Notes: a model not told the origin generated them from the sequence alone. Counted from the first letter of the stretch, positions 8,038-16,594 are shown. The stretch: 64,000 nt of DNA from Streptomyces sp. NBC_00237 (GCF_026342435.1 NZ_JAPEMT010000004.1:124001-188000); one strand, 5' to 3'. A program made the numbers and translations.

Positions 8038-8976
8038 ATGAGCGGACGTCTGCTCACCCACCTGCGGCACGTCGACCTGGCCGTGCCCGACTACGACAAG
8101 CAGCTCGACTTCTACTCCGGCGTCTGGGGCCTGACCAAGGTCGCCGAGGACTCCGGCATCTCCTTCCTCGCCGCCGAGGGCTCCCCCGAGCAGTACGTCA
8201 TACGGCTGCGCCAGGCCGACGAGAAGCGCCTCGACCTCGTCTCGTACGGGGCGGCCTCCCCGCAGGACGTCGACACGCTCGCCGAGCAACTCCTGTCCGG
8301 TGGGGTCCAGTTGATCTCACAGCCCGGGAAGGTCGACACCCCCGGAGGGGGCTACGGTTTCCGCTTCTTCGACGTCGACGGCCGCACCATCGAGGTCTCC
8401 GCCGACGTCGAGGTACGGCAGCACCGCAAGATCGAGGAGAAGGAGGCCATCCCGGTCAAGCTCTCCCACGTGGTCCTCAACTCCCCCGATCTGAACCGGA
8501 CCCGGGAGTGGTACGAGCGCCACCTCGGCTTCGCGCTCTCGGACACGTTGAGTTCGCCCCACATGGGCGAGGTCATGCACTTCATGCGGATCAGCAACCA
8601 GCACCACTCGATGGCCATCGCGCAGGGCCCGCACACGGCCCTGCACCATGTCTCCTTCGAGATGCGCGGCATCGACGAGTACCTGCGCGGCTCGGGCCGG
8701 GTGATGCGGGCCGGGCACCGGAAGATCTGGGGGCCTGGCCGGCACATGGCGGGCGACAACACGTTCACGTACTTCCTCGACCCGCACGGCAACACCGTGG
8801 AGTACACCACAGAGCTGGAGTGCCTGGACGAGGACACCTGGCACCCGCACGTGTACGACTTCTCCCAGCCCGAGGTCACCGACCAGTGGGGCACGGCGAA
8901 CGCGATGAACGAACTCGTCGCCAGGGAGTCCTTCAACGACCCCGACCGCGGTGTGTTCGTCGCCCCGCCGGTCTGA
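8038..8976 (+). CDS. Two-domain VOC / extradiol ring-cleavage dioxygenase-like protein
   Basis: 312 residues with two vicinal-oxygen-chelate domains (about 5-125 and 140-260). The C-terminal domain has a candidate 2-His-1-carboxylate set: His144 in KLSHVVL, His203/204 in ALHHVSF and Glu255 in GNTVEYTT, arranged as in BphC/catechol 2,3-dioxygenase-type enzymes. This predicts Fe(II)-dependent meta cleavage of a catechol-like ring, the central step of the operon. A non-oxidative VOC role cannot be ruled out from sequence. ATG 8038 follows the previous stop by 5 bp; no strong Shine-Dalgarno is seen, so translation is probably coupled. Confidence 0.87.
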   Translation: MSGRLLTHLRHVDLAVPDYDKQLDFYSGVWGLTKVAEDSGISFLAAEGSPEQYVIRLRQADEKRLDLVSYGAASPQDVDTLAEQLLSGGVQLISQPGKVDTPGGGYGFRFFDVDGRTIEVSADVEVRQHRKIEEKEAIPVKLSHVVLNSPDLNRTREWYERHLGFALSDTLSSPHMGEVMHFMRISNQHHSMAIAQGPHTALHHVSFEMRGIDEYLRGSGRVMRAGHRKIWGPGRHMAGDNTFTYFLDPHGNTVEYTTELECLDEDTWHPHVYDFSQPEVTDQWGTANAMNELVARESFNDPDRGVFVAPPV

Positions 8977-9064
8977 CCACCCCGAGTTCCGGGGGCGCGG
9001 CGGCCCGTCCATGCCCTGACTCCGCCCTCCGCGTCCCCGGTCCCCGCCCGTGCCAGGAGCCCCC

Positions 9065-10036
9065 ATGCGATTCGCCACCTACGAACACCAGCACCGCACC
9101 CGCGTCGCCGTCGTCGAGGCGGACGGCATCCTCTACCCGCTGCCCGGCACCACGTCACTCACCGAGCTGATCCGCTCCGGCGACGGTCTGCCCGCACTCC
9201 TCGACGCCGGCGCCGCCGCGCTCGACGTACCGCCAGGACCGCACGTCTCCCAGGTACGGCTGCTGCCTCCGCTCCAGCCGTCCTCCGTACGGGACTTCGT
9301 CACCTTCGAAGAACACGTCGAAGGCGTACGCAAGGCCGTGGACGGCGTCGCCGGGGTGCCCGAGCAGTGGTACGCGGCGCCCACCTTCTACTTCACCAAC
9401 CCGCACGCCGTGTTCGGGGCGCACGACGACATCCCGATGCCCCCGGGCTCGACCGCCCTCGACTACGAACTCGAAGTCGCCGCCGTCATCGGCCGCGAGG
9501 GCAGCGACCTCACGCCCGAGCAGGCCCGCGACCACGTCATCGGCTACACCGTCTTCAACGACTGGTCCGCCCGCGATCTCCAGTCCGCCGAGATGAGGGT
9601 GGGCCTCGGCCCCTGCAAGGGCAAGGACACCGCCGCCACCCTCGGGCCCTGTCTCGTCACCTCCGACGAGCTGGAGCCGTACCGCGACTCAGACGGTTTT
9701 CTGCGCCTCGCGCTGACCGCCTCCGTGAACGGGCAGGTCATCGGCAGGGACCTGCTGTCCAACATGAGCTGGACCTTCGAGGAGATGACCGCGTACGCAT
9801 CACGCGGCACACGCGTCGTCCCCGGCGACGTCCTGGGCTCCGGCACCTGCGGCAACGGCGGCTGCCTCGCCGAACTGTGGGGCCTGCGCGGCGAGCAGTC
9901 CCCGCCGCCTCTCCAGCCCGGCGACACCGTCACCCTCACCGTCGAAGGCATCGGCACGGTCTCCAACACCGTGGTCACGGGTGCCGCCCCGGTCGTCCTG
10001 CCCAACGGCCGACGCCGCTCCCGGGGACGACCGTGA
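9065..10036 (+). CDS. Second FAH-family hydrolase of the catabolic operon
   Basis: 323 residues from ATG 9065. It has the FAH catalytic core: LDYELEVAAVIGREGSDL with acidic metal ligands, FNDWSARDLQ, a lysine in GKDTAATLGP and the late GTCGNGGCLAEL loop. This order is closer to fumarylacetoacetase / oxaloacetate-decarboxylase-like members than the first FAH gene. It probably hydrolyses or decarboxylates the open-chain diketo acid made after ring cleavage. An 88-bp gap separates it from the VOC gene. Confidence 0.9.
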   Translation: MRFATYEHQHRTRVAVVEADGILYPLPGTTSLTELIRSGDGLPALLDAGAAALDVPPGPHVSQVRLLPPLQPSSVRDFVTFEEHVEGVRKAVDGVAGVPEQWYAAPTFYFTNPHAVFGAHDDIPMPPGSTALDYELEVAAVIGREGSDLTPEQARDHVIGYTVFNDWSARDLQSAEMRVGLGPCKGKDTAATLGPCLVTSDELEPYRDSDGFLRLALTASVNGQVIGRDLLSNMSWTFEEMTAYASRGTRVVPGDVLGSGTCGNGGCLAELWGLRGEQSPPPLQPGDTVTLTVEGIGTVSNTVVTGAAPVVLPNGRRRSRGRP

Positions 10037-10292
10037 GCGACCGCCGCCACAGACGACTCCCCGGCAAGGCGTGGTCCTCCTCGGCGCGGCCCACGGTCAG
10101 GACGCCACCGAGCTGAGGGAGTCGGGCTGCTCGCCCTCGCGTCGCGCAGCTCGAATCCGTCCGCTGCCATCAGGTGGGAAAACATCACCATGCTCGCGGT
10201 GTTGTGCTCGTCGACCAGCGGGACGCCCGCACTGTTCTGCCGGCGGTGAACCCCGGCCCGCCCGTGCCCGTCGATCACTACAGTCCCGTCCC

Positions 10293-11018
10293 ATGACGAC
10301 GATCACCACGCGCACGGTCGAGTACCCGGCCGACGGTCTGACGATGGTCGGGCACCTCGCGCTCCCTGCCGGTACCGACCGCCGGCCCGCAGTGTTGCTC
10401 GGGCCAGAGGGCACGGGGCTCAGCGACGTCGAGCGCCGCCGGGCCGACGCCCTCGCCGAACTGGGGTACGTGGCGCTTGCCTTCGACATCCACGGCGGAC
10501 GCTATCTGAGCGACCCCGAGGAGATGCTGGCCCGTTGCATGCCGTTGCTCGCCGACCCCGACCGGATGCGGGGCATCGGCCATGCGGCACTCGATGTGCT
10601 GCGCGCCGAACCTCGGGTCGACCCCGACCGGACAGCCGCCGTCGGCTACGGCACCGGCGGCGCGATCGCGCTGGAACTCGGGCGCGACGGCGTCGACCTG
10701 CGTGCGATCGGGACCGTCAACGGGCTGACCACCGGCCGACCGGACGAGGCGGCGCGCATCCGCTGCCCGGTGTGGGCCGGGGTCGGATCGGAAGACCCGA
10801 TCATGTCGCCCGCGCAACGGGACGCCTTCACGGCCGAGATGCAGGCCGCGGGCGTCGACTGGCGCCTCGTGGTCTACGGCGGCGCCTTGCACGCCTTCCA
10901 CCACCCGTCGGTCGACCACACCGTGCGCCCCGGCGTCGGATACCACCCTCGGCAGGCGCAGCGAGCCTGGCAGGACGTCGTCGGCCTGCTCGCCGAGTGC
11001 CTGCCCGTGCCGGAATGA
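10293..11018 (+). CDS. Dienelactone hydrolase (DLH)-family protein lacking the catalytic nucleophile
   Basis: 241 residues from ATG 10293. The alpha/beta fold of DLH proteins is clear: FDIHGGRY strand-loop, nucleophile elbow GYGTGG, acid-bearing SEDPIM and the histidine in GGALHAFHHP. In active DLHs the elbow is GxCxGG; here the third position is glycine (codon GGC at 10651-10653), so neither Cys nor Ser is present while the acid and base remain. It may be a pseudoenzyme, a binding protein, or use another residue. It lies 256 bp after the operon; co-transcription is uncertain. Confidence 0.82.
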   Translation: MTTITTRTVEYPADGLTMVGHLALPAGTDRRPAVLLGPEGTGLSDVERRRADALAELGYVALAFDIHGGRYLSDPEEMLARCMPLLADPDRMRGIGHAALDVLRAEPRVDPDRTAAVGYGTGGAIALELGRDGVDLRAIGTVNGLTTGRPDEAARIRCPVWAGVGSEDPIMSPAQRDAFTAEMQAAGVDWRLVVYGGALHAFHHPSVDHTVRPGVGYHPRQAQRAWQDVVGLLAECLPVPE

Positions 11019-11135
11019 TCAGTGACGACAGGACCGAACACGGCATCCCGCACACCGTCTCGTGTCCGGATCGTGAACAGCGGGTCGGAAAGGGGCCGTG
11101 CTGAGTCGGTGGGGAGGGCTTCGATCAGCCGCCCC

Positions 11136-11166
11136 GCCCGGGGGTGGGAGAGCTTCACCCCCGGGC
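11136..11166 (+). terminator. Hairpin after the DLH-like gene
   Basis: Perfect 11-bp inverted repeat GCCCGGGGGTG (11136-11146) / CACCCCCGGGC (11156-11166) with a 9-nt loop and no U-tract. Confidence 0.6.
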
Positions 11167-11247
11167 GACGACGCCGAAACCAGTGACGCCGCCTGGGAAG
11201 GCCCGTGCCACGGCTCGTGCTTCAGCACGGACGGCACAGTCCTCCAA

Positions 11248-11264
11248 GGCCCGGCAGCCGGGCC
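11248..11264 (-). terminator. Hairpin downstream of the alcohol dehydrogenase
   Basis: GGCCCGG (11248-11254) pairs with CCGGGCC (11258-11264) across a 3-nt loop, about 70 bp beyond the dehydrogenase stop. Confidence 0.5.
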
Positions 11265-11335
11265 CCGCGGCGCCGACGTTCACCGCCGCACCACGGGGAC
11301 CGGCCTGTCCTTGCGGAACACGGCCGTGGCTACGG

Positions 11336-12520
11336 CTACGGCTTGAGCAGGGTCTTGATCATTCCGTCGTCCTTGGCCTGGAACATCTCGTACGCCTTCG
11401 GTCCCTCCTCCAGCGGCATGCTGTGCGTGGCGAAGCCCTCCACCCCCAGGGGGTCCTGCTCGTTGAGCAGCGGCAGAAGGTCGTCCGTCCAGCGCCGGAC
11501 GTTGGCCTGTCCCATGCGCAGCTGAATCTGCTTGTCGAACATGGTCAGCAGGGGCAGCGGGTCGGCCGCTCCCCCGTACACCCCGGCCAGGGAGATCGTG
11601 CCGCCTCGGCGGACGATGTCGATCGCCGCGTACAGGGCGCTCAGCCGGTCGAGCCCGGCCGACTCCATCAGCTTCTCGGCGAGCGCGTCGGGCAGCAGGC
11701 CCGCCGCCCACTGCGCCGCCTTGGCGACGGGAGCTCCGTGGGCCTCCATGCCCACTGCGTCGATGACGGCGTCGGGGCCCCGGCCGTCGGTGAGGTCACG
11801 GATCGCATCGCCGATCCGCTTGCCGTGCGCGCGCAGGTCGATCGCCTTGATGCCACGGCTGTGCGCGCGGGAGAGCCGGGCGGGGACCAGGTCGACGCCG
11901 ATCACCCGGCCCGCTCCCCGGTGCTGGGCGACCCGGGCCGCCATCTCGCCGATCGGGCCGAGCCCGAGGACGGCGACGGTGCCGCCGGGCGGGACGTCGG
12001 CATACTCGACTGCCTGCCAGGCGGTGGGCAGTACATCGGAGAGGTAGACGAAACGCTCGTCCGGCGGGCCGTGCTCCACCTTGATCGGGAGGGTGTTCCC
12101 GAACGGTACGCGCAGGAACTCGGCCTGCCCGCCCGGCACTTGGCCGTAGAGCTTGGTGTAGCCGAACAGGGCGGCGCCCATGCCCCGCTCCCGTACCTGC
12201 GTGGTCTCGCACTGCGAGTGCAGACCGAGGTCGCACATGTGGCAGTGGCCGCAGGAGAGGTTGAACGGGACGACCACCCGGTCCCCCGGCGCCAGGGCGG
12301 TCACCTCGGAACCGACCTCCTCGACGATGCCCATCGGCTCGTGGCCGAGGATGTCGCCGGGGTCGAGGTAGGGGCCCATGACCTCGTACAGGTGCAGGTC
12401 CGACCCACAGACGCCGGTCGAGGTGATCCGTACGATCACATCCGTCGGCTCCTGGATCCGCGGGTCGGGGACGGTCTCCACCCGTACGTCGCGCTTGCCC
12501 TGCCAGGTGAGTGCACGCAT
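11336..12520 (-). CDS. Zinc-dependent alcohol dehydrogenase, formaldehyde-dehydrogenase-like
   Basis: 394 residues. The true start is the ATG at 12518-12520 (MRALTWQGKRDVRVE), the usual beginning of this MDR subfamily; upstream in-frame sequence does not look coding. The catalytic zinc site is GVCGSDLHLYEVM with GHEPMGIVEEVG; the structural zinc loop is the cluster CGHCHMCDLGLHSQC. The NAD-binding motif is VLGLGPIGEMAA. At about 390 residues it matches the glutathione-independent formaldehyde dehydrogenase-like branch of threonine/alcohol dehydrogenases. Substrate is not predictable. It stands alone, divergent from the CBS-domain gene. Confidence 0.9.
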   Translation of the reverse strand: MRALTWQGKRDVRVETVPDPRIQEPTDVIVRITSTGVCGSDLHLYEVMGPYLDPGDILGHEPMGIVEEVGSEVTALAPGDRVVVPFNLSCGHCHMCDLGLHSQCETTQVRERGMGAALFGYTKLYGQVPGGQAEFLRVPFGNTLPIKVEHGPPDERFVYLSDVLPTAWQAVEYADVPPGGTVAVLGLGPIGEMAARVAQHRGAGRVIGVDLVPARLSRAHSRGIKAIDLRAHGKRIGDAIRDLTDGRGPDAVIDAVGMEAHGAPVAKAAQWAAGLLPDALAEKLMESAGLDRLSALYAAIDIVRRGGTISLAGVYGGAADPLPLLTMFDKQIQLRMGQANVRRWTDDLLPLLNEQDPLGVEGFATHSMPLEEGPKAYEMFQAKDDGMIKTLLKP

Positions 12521-12910
12521 CGAAATCTCCGTTTTCTCGCTGCCTGATTCTGCGAAGCCGCCTGACCTTCCAGGCGTGTCGTCGGGGCGTGGCGGCTCCG
12601 TCCCGACTGCCACTGGCCCTCTTGCGGTGCGGGCCCGTTCGACCCCGGGCCGGTGAAGCGCCCTCCGGTGGTCGTACGTTCTCCGCTCGCCTGCCCTGCG
12701 TACGGCCCGCAACACAGGGCGTCTTCCGTCGGGCTCGAACTGACCTCGTCGGCGCCCGACAGCCCTCTCCTCGAACCATGTCTTCTTGTGGCTGTTACGC
12801 GTGTACGGACCTGGGCACTCGGCACCCGCACGCCGCACCGCGGCGTACACCGACAACGGGCCGGTCAGCCGGTTCGACCACTTCACAACTCCCCGTAGGA
12901 GGAATGACGT
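12521..12910. other. Divergent intergenic region between dehydrogenase and CBS genes
   Basis: This 390-bp stretch shows no frame with protein-like composition. It must hold both promoters. No clear consensus -35/-10 pair or perfect operator palindrome was recognised. The right end carries the AGGAGG (12896-12901) of the CBS gene. Confidence 0.4.
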
Positions 12911-13327
12911 ATGACGACCGCACGGGACATCATGACCGCCGGCGCCGAATGTGCCGGTGCGCGCGACAGTGTGCTGGACGCGGCCAAGAAGATGGCCCGG
13001 CTCGGCGTCGGAGCCCTGCCGATCTGCGGAACGGACGAGCGGCTCAAGGGCGTACTCACCGACCGGGACATCGTCATCAAGGTCCTGGCCGAGGGCAAGG
13101 ACCCGGCCAACACGACGGTCGGCGAGCTGGCGCAGGGCGAGGCCGTCACCATCGGGGCGGACGACAGCGCGGAGGAGGTCTTCGCGACCCTCACCAGCCA
13201 CAAGGTCCGCAGGCTGCCCGTCATCGACGGGCATGCGCTCGTCGGGATGGTCGCACTCGCCGACGCGGCACGGGCGCTGTCCGACCCCAAGGCCGGGCAG
13301 CTCGTGGAGGCGCTCTCCAGCGACTGA
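12911..13327 (+). CDS. CBS-domain pair protein
   Basis: 138 residues made almost only of two CBS domains (about 5-65 and 72-128). Visible signatures are the ARDIMT start, the GVLTDRDIVIKVLAEG turn and the second-domain HKVRRLPVIDGHALVGMV. Free-standing CBS pairs bind adenosine nucleotides and often act as energy sensors; in actinobacteria they are often stress-induced, which would suit the dehydrogenase neighbour. Start ATG is set by AGGAGG with 9-nt spacing. A 13-bp hairpin follows at 13375. Confidence 0.92.
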   Translation: MTTARDIMTAGAECAGARDSVLDAAKKMARLGVGALPICGTDERLKGVLTDRDIVIKVLAEGKDPANTTVGELAQGEAVTIGADDSAEEVFATLTSHKVRRLPVIDGHALVGMVALADAARALSDPKAGQLVEALSSD

Positions 13328-13374
13328 CCAGCCTGCGGCGGAGCCGTGTCACCGCTGCGGCGGTGCCGACGGCA

Positions 13375-13415
13375 CACATCCGGGGAATCCGCGCGGCGGT
13401 CGTTCCCCGGATGTG
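13375..13415 (+). terminator. Terminator of the CBS gene
   Basis: Perfect 13-bp arms CACATCCGGGGAA (13375-13387) and TTCCCCGGATGTG (13403-13415) with a 15-nt loop. Confidence 0.7.
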
Positions 13416-13514
13416 CGTCAGGCCGAGCGATCGGCCGAGCGATCGTCAGAACACCGGACGCCAGGTAACCGGGGCGAAGGAATCAGCCCCCGACCCCTCA
13501 GGGAGCGATGACGG

Positions 13515-13724
13515 ATGACCAGCCCCCAGCACCAGTCCCGGTCCCACCAGGACGACCAGGACGCCGACCACCCGGAAACGGCCGCTGGTGAAGCCCTGAA
13601 GGAATTCGAGGAAGCCGAAACCCACGACGTCGGCCGAACCGACCTCCCCGACGAACACGACGGCGAAGCAGGAGACGCCCTCTCCACCAACAAGGACGCA
13701 CAGGAAGACGCGTCCGGCAACTGA
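13515..13724 (+). CDS. Small acidic hydrophilic protein of unknown function
   Basis: 69 residues, no hydrophobic segment, rich in Asp, Glu, His and Gln (net acidic, QHQSRSHQDDQDADH at the start), with high third-position GC. It looks like an intrinsically disordered cytosolic protein. No family is recognised. The Shine-Dalgarno is weak (AGGGAG at 13500-13505), so the start is provisional. Neighbours give no functional hint. Confidence 0.5.
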   Translation: MTSPQHQSRSHQDDQDADHPETAAGEALKEFEEAETHDVGRTDLPDEHDGEAGDALSTNKDAQEDASGN

Positions 13725-13972
13725 CCCGCCCTGCGGGAGAAGGTCATGGCCGCCGACATCCTGCCGCTCGCCGCGATCTGGCTGGGCCACGCCTCCGGCA
13801 TCTGCCAGCGGGGGCCGGAGCGGCTGGACGCGGAGCGCTCGGAGACCAACAACGAGGGGCGTCTGCTGACGTGCGGCAACTCCGCCGTGCCCCCTACCAG
13901 GACCCGTACCGACGCGAGCGCCCGTCGGCGCCTGCTCCCCGGGTGCGGCGGAACGTGTGAGAACGGGGGGAG

Positions 13973-14212
13973 GTGCGTGTCCAGAACACCGACGTGCCCG
14001 TTGAGAGGGCTGTGACACTTCCCGAATCAACCACCGTGCCGCAGCCCCTCCCCGCTGGGCCTGCCGCCACGCGCCTCGCCCTGTTCAGCCTGGACGAGGC
14101 CCACGATCTCCTGCGCCTGCTGCGCCTGATCGCTGCCGAAGACGACGAACTCGCCGCAGAAGCAGGCTGGTTCGCCACCCTCCTCACCGATCGCGTCCCT
14201 CCCGAGAACTAG
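13973..14212 (+). CDS. Small hypothetical protein with helical C-terminal half
   Basis: 79 residues from GTG 13973 (purine-rich GGGGGGAGG directly before it); an in-frame GTG at 14012 would shorten it to 66. The C-terminal half, from RLALFSLDEAHDLLRLLRLIAAEDDELAAEAGWFATLL, is an amphipathic leucine/acid-rich helix pair that looks like genuine protein, while the first 25 residues do not. No family is recognised. A hairpin follows at once. Confidence 0.5.
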   Translation: MRVQNTDVPVERAVTLPESTTVPQPLPAGPAATRLALFSLDEAHDLLRLLRLIAAEDDELAAEAGWFATLLTDRVPPEN

Positions 14213-14223
14213 AAGCAGTCAGT

Positions 14224-14268
14224 CTCCGCCCCGTCTCCCCGTCTTCCTTCGGTGAAGGCGGGGCGGAG
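14224..14268 (+). terminator. Terminator after the small helical protein
   Basis: Outer arms CTCCGCCCCG (14224-14233) and CGGGGCGGAG (14259-14268) enclose a nested CCTTC/GAAGG hairpin (14246-14258). Confidence 0.6.
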
Positions 14269-14674
14269 GCTGGACGATCAGTGAGCCACGGCTCTCGTAC
14301 TGTCCGTGCTGCGGGCGCGCAGGGCTCTTCAGACCCACGCCGACGCGGCGGCGCGATCCGCCCTCCTGTGCCGCGCCCCGTGCTGCTGCGGCAGCATCAC
14401 CCTGCCCCCTCCACGCTCCGTGTCCGTCCCGCCCGCCAGCACCTTCGAGCGCGGTGAGGTGTGAGATCACCGGAGCGGGGCACTCCCAACAAGCTGCCGG
14501 CCCGATGCCGTGGCGAACCGATGAGCGGGGCAGACGTGCCACGAGTGGTGGCGCGTTCCTGGAGGGAGGAACGTGGAGAGGGAGTCCGGTGCCGCAGAAC
14601 CTGGCGACACGGTGACCCTGGAAGGGGTCAGCGGAAGGCGTCGATACCTGTCGGCCAAGAAGGAGGGTGAGGTC
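14269..14674. other. Non-coding stretch before the methyltransferase operon
   Basis: No supported gene. It contains a possible alternative upstream start for the methyltransferase (GTG 14573 behind GGAGG at 14561-14565); that extension has lower third-position GC than the body of the gene, so it is more likely leader. Confidence 0.4.
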
Positions 14675-15355
14675 GTGAGGCGGTCGGCCAGCCGACGAGA
14701 GACTGTCGCGATACAAGTGCCCGTCGGGGTGTACGCACCGCAGGACGACACCCGCCTGCTGCTCGCGGCGTTGCGCCAGGAGGCGCTGGGCCCGTCCTGC
14801 AGAGTCCTCGACATCGGCACGGGGAGCGGCGCACTGGCGATCGAGGCCGCCCGGCTCGGCGCCAGGGTGCACGCGGTCGACGTCTCCCGGCGCGCGGTTC
14901 TGGCCGCCCGATTCAATGCCTGGCGGCAGGGACAGTACGTCCGTGTGACGCGCGGGGACCTCGCGTCGGTGGCACCGGCGGGCGGGTACGACCTGCTCCT
15001 GAGCAATCCGCCGTACGTGCCCAGCCCGCAACCCGCCCCGCCCCGCAGAGGCCCGGCCCGGGCCTGGGACGCCGGGCCCGACGGCCGGGCGGTCATCGAC
15101 CGGATCTGTGCGACGTCGCCGCGTCTGCTGCGGCCCGGCGGCAGGCTGCTGATGGTCCACTCCGCGCTCAGCGACACCCCGGCCACACTGCGGAATCTCG
15201 CCGCGCACGGACTGGAGCCCGAGGTGGTGGACAGGGTGCTCGTACCGTTCGGCCCGGTGCTGCGCTCCCGGCTCGGGTGGCTGCGTGACCAGGGCCTGCT
15301 GGACGCCGACGAGGACAAGGAAGAGCTGGTGGTCATCCGTGCCATACGCATCTGA
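14675..15355 (+). CDS. HemK2/MTQ2-like class I methyltransferase
   Basis: 226 residues from GTG 14675, set by AAGGAGGG at 14660-14667 with 7-nt spacing; GTG 14573 would add 34 residues. The SAM site is VLDIGTGSGALAIEAA with acidic VHAVDVS, followed by the NPPY motif (LLSNPPYVPS), which in HemK/MTQ enzymes positions the amide nitrogen of glutamine. Relatives methylate translation release factors, but clade members in this gene neighbourhood are not characterised and may methylate something else. The CDGSH gene starts inside its 3' end. Confidence 0.87.
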   Translation: MRRSASRRETVAIQVPVGVYAPQDDTRLLLAALRQEALGPSCRVLDIGTGSGALAIEAARLGARVHAVDVSRRAVLAARFNAWRQGQYVRVTRGDLASVAPAGGYDLLLSNPPYVPSPQPAPPRRGPARAWDAGPDGRAVIDRICATSPRLLRPGGRLLMVHSALSDTPATLRNLAAHGLEPEVVDRVLVPFGPVLRSRLGWLRDQGLLDADEDKEELVVIRAIRI

Positions 15356-15584
15356 GGGCAGGCCCGCGGAGTGCGGCGAGCCGCGCCGCACCCGTATCCG
15401 AGTGGACCGGCAGGGGCCCGAGGGGCCCGTCCTGGTCGAGGGGCCGGTGGAGGTGGTCGACGAGGACGGCAACGTAGCCGTCTCGGACCGCTTCCAGGTG
15501 GCACTCTGCACGTGCCGGCGCAGCCGTACCTATCCGTGGTGCGACACCAGCCACCGCAGGCGAAGCCGAGGAGAACACGCGTGA
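15339..15584 (+). CDS. CDGSH iron-sulfur domain protein
   Basis: 81 residues from GTG 15339, which overlaps the methyltransferase by 17 nt. The [2Fe-2S] motif is CTCRRSRTYPWCDTSH: three cysteines and one histidine (C-x-C-x2-S-x3-P-x-C-D-x2-H), the 3Cys-1His ligand set of mitoNEET-type proteins. Such proteins transfer electrons or clusters. It overlaps the next gene by GTGA, so all three proteins should be made together, and it is a natural electron donor for the diiron protein downstream. Confidence 0.88.
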   Translation: MPYASEGRPAECGEPRRTRIRVDRQGPEGPVLVEGPVEVVDEDGNVAVSDRFQVALCTCRRSRTYPWCDTSHRRRSRGEHA

Positions 15585-16594
15585 ACGGGTTCAGGGAGCC
15601 CCGTGCGGTCGACCCCGCGCTGCCCGCCACCCGAGGTCCGCTCAGCGCGGGACTCGTCGAAGCCCTGCGCACCGGAGACCTTTCCGCACTGGCCCGTCCA
15701 GGCTCGGACACGGACCTCGATCCGTACGGTGAGGACCTGCAACTGAGCCTGTACGTCCTGTACGAGCTGCACTACCAAGGCTTCGTCGGAGTGCACGAGG
15801 ACTGGGAGTGGGATCCGGACCTTCTGGCACTTCGAAGGGAACTGGAGCGGCGGTTCCTGGCCGTCCTGCGGGCACAGACGCCAGGCGGCACCGATGTGGC
15901 CGCAACGCTGTCGGACCTGTCGGTCGAGCCGACCGGGCAGGACCCGTCGAGCGTCAGCCACTTCCTGCAGACCGAGGGGACCTTCGAGCAGCTTCGCGAG
16001 TACGCCGCTCTGCGGTCGCTCTACCACCTGAAGGAAGCGGATCCGCACGCGTGGGTGCTGCCCCGCCTGTACGGGCGGGCCAAGGCCGCGATGGTGGCCG
16101 TCGAGTATGACGAGTTCGGCGCGGGCCGCTCCGAGGACGTCCACGCCCGCCTCTTCGCGGACCTGATGCGGGACCTCGGCCTGGAGACCGCCTACGGCCA
16201 CTACCTCGACGCGGCACCCGCACCGGTGCTCGCCACCGTCAACCTGATGTCCCTGCTGGGCCTGCACCGGTCCCTGCGGGGCGCGCTGGTGGGGCACTTC
16301 GCCGCCGTGGAGATCACCTCTCCCCCGGGATCGCGACGGCTGGCCCGGGCCATGCGGCGTCTGGGAGCGGGATCGGCGGCCCAGCGCTTCTACGACGAAC
16401 ACGTGGAAGCGGACGCCGTGCACGAACAGGTGGTGCGCCGGGACGTCGTCGGAGGACTCCTGGAACACGAGCCGCACCTCGCACCGGACGTGGTGTTCGG
16501 CGTAGCAGCCACCGACCTTCTCGAAGGACGGCTGGCCAGGCACGTACTGGATGCTTGGCGAGCGGACCGCAGCGCACTGCGCGAGCGCCTTTAG
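15581..16594 (+). CDS. Iron-containing redox enzyme (heme-oxygenase-like diiron oxidase, HDO) family protein
   Basis: 337 residues from GTG 15581, overlapping the CDGSH stop. An all-helical protein with candidate iron ligands in VEYDEFGAGR and in FYDEHVEADAVHEQVV (E-x-H-x3-D-x2-H pattern), as in the HDO superfamily of non-heme diiron oxidases and oxygenases. Known HDO members perform N-oxygenation, desaturation or C-C cleavage. Substrate unknown. The coupled methyltransferase and CDGSH donor suggest one enzyme system acting on one metabolite or peptide. Confidence 0.85.
   Translation: MNGFREPRAVDPALPATRGPLSAGLVEALRTGDLSALARPGSDTDLDPYGEDLQLSLYVLYELHYQGFVGVHEDWEWDPDLLALRRELERRFLAVLRAQTPGGTDVAATLSDLSVEPTGQDPSSVSHFLQTEGTFEQLREYAALRSLYHLKEADPHAWVLPRLYGRAKAAMVAVEYDEFGAGRSEDVHARLFADLMRDLGLETAYGHYLDAAPAPVLATVNLMSLLGLHRSLRGALVGHFAAVEITSPPGSRRLARAMRRLGAGSAAQRFYDEHVEADAVHEQVVRRDVVGGLLEHEPHLAPDVVFGVAATDLLEGRLARHVLDAWRADRSALRERL

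Larger units (their letters stand above)
11019..11335. other. Intergenic region between convergent genes with two hairpins
   Basis: No convincing gene is seen in this 317-bp stretch. It holds two separate inverted repeats, annotated separately, that would terminate the DLH-like gene from the left and the alcohol dehydrogenase gene from the right. Confidence 0.6.

Noticed and set aside
13746..14015. Plus-strand 89-codon frame between the small acidic protein and the next gene
   Set aside because: Arg/Thr/Pro/Cys-rich late part and poor third-position GC there; overlaps the better-supported frame starting 13973.
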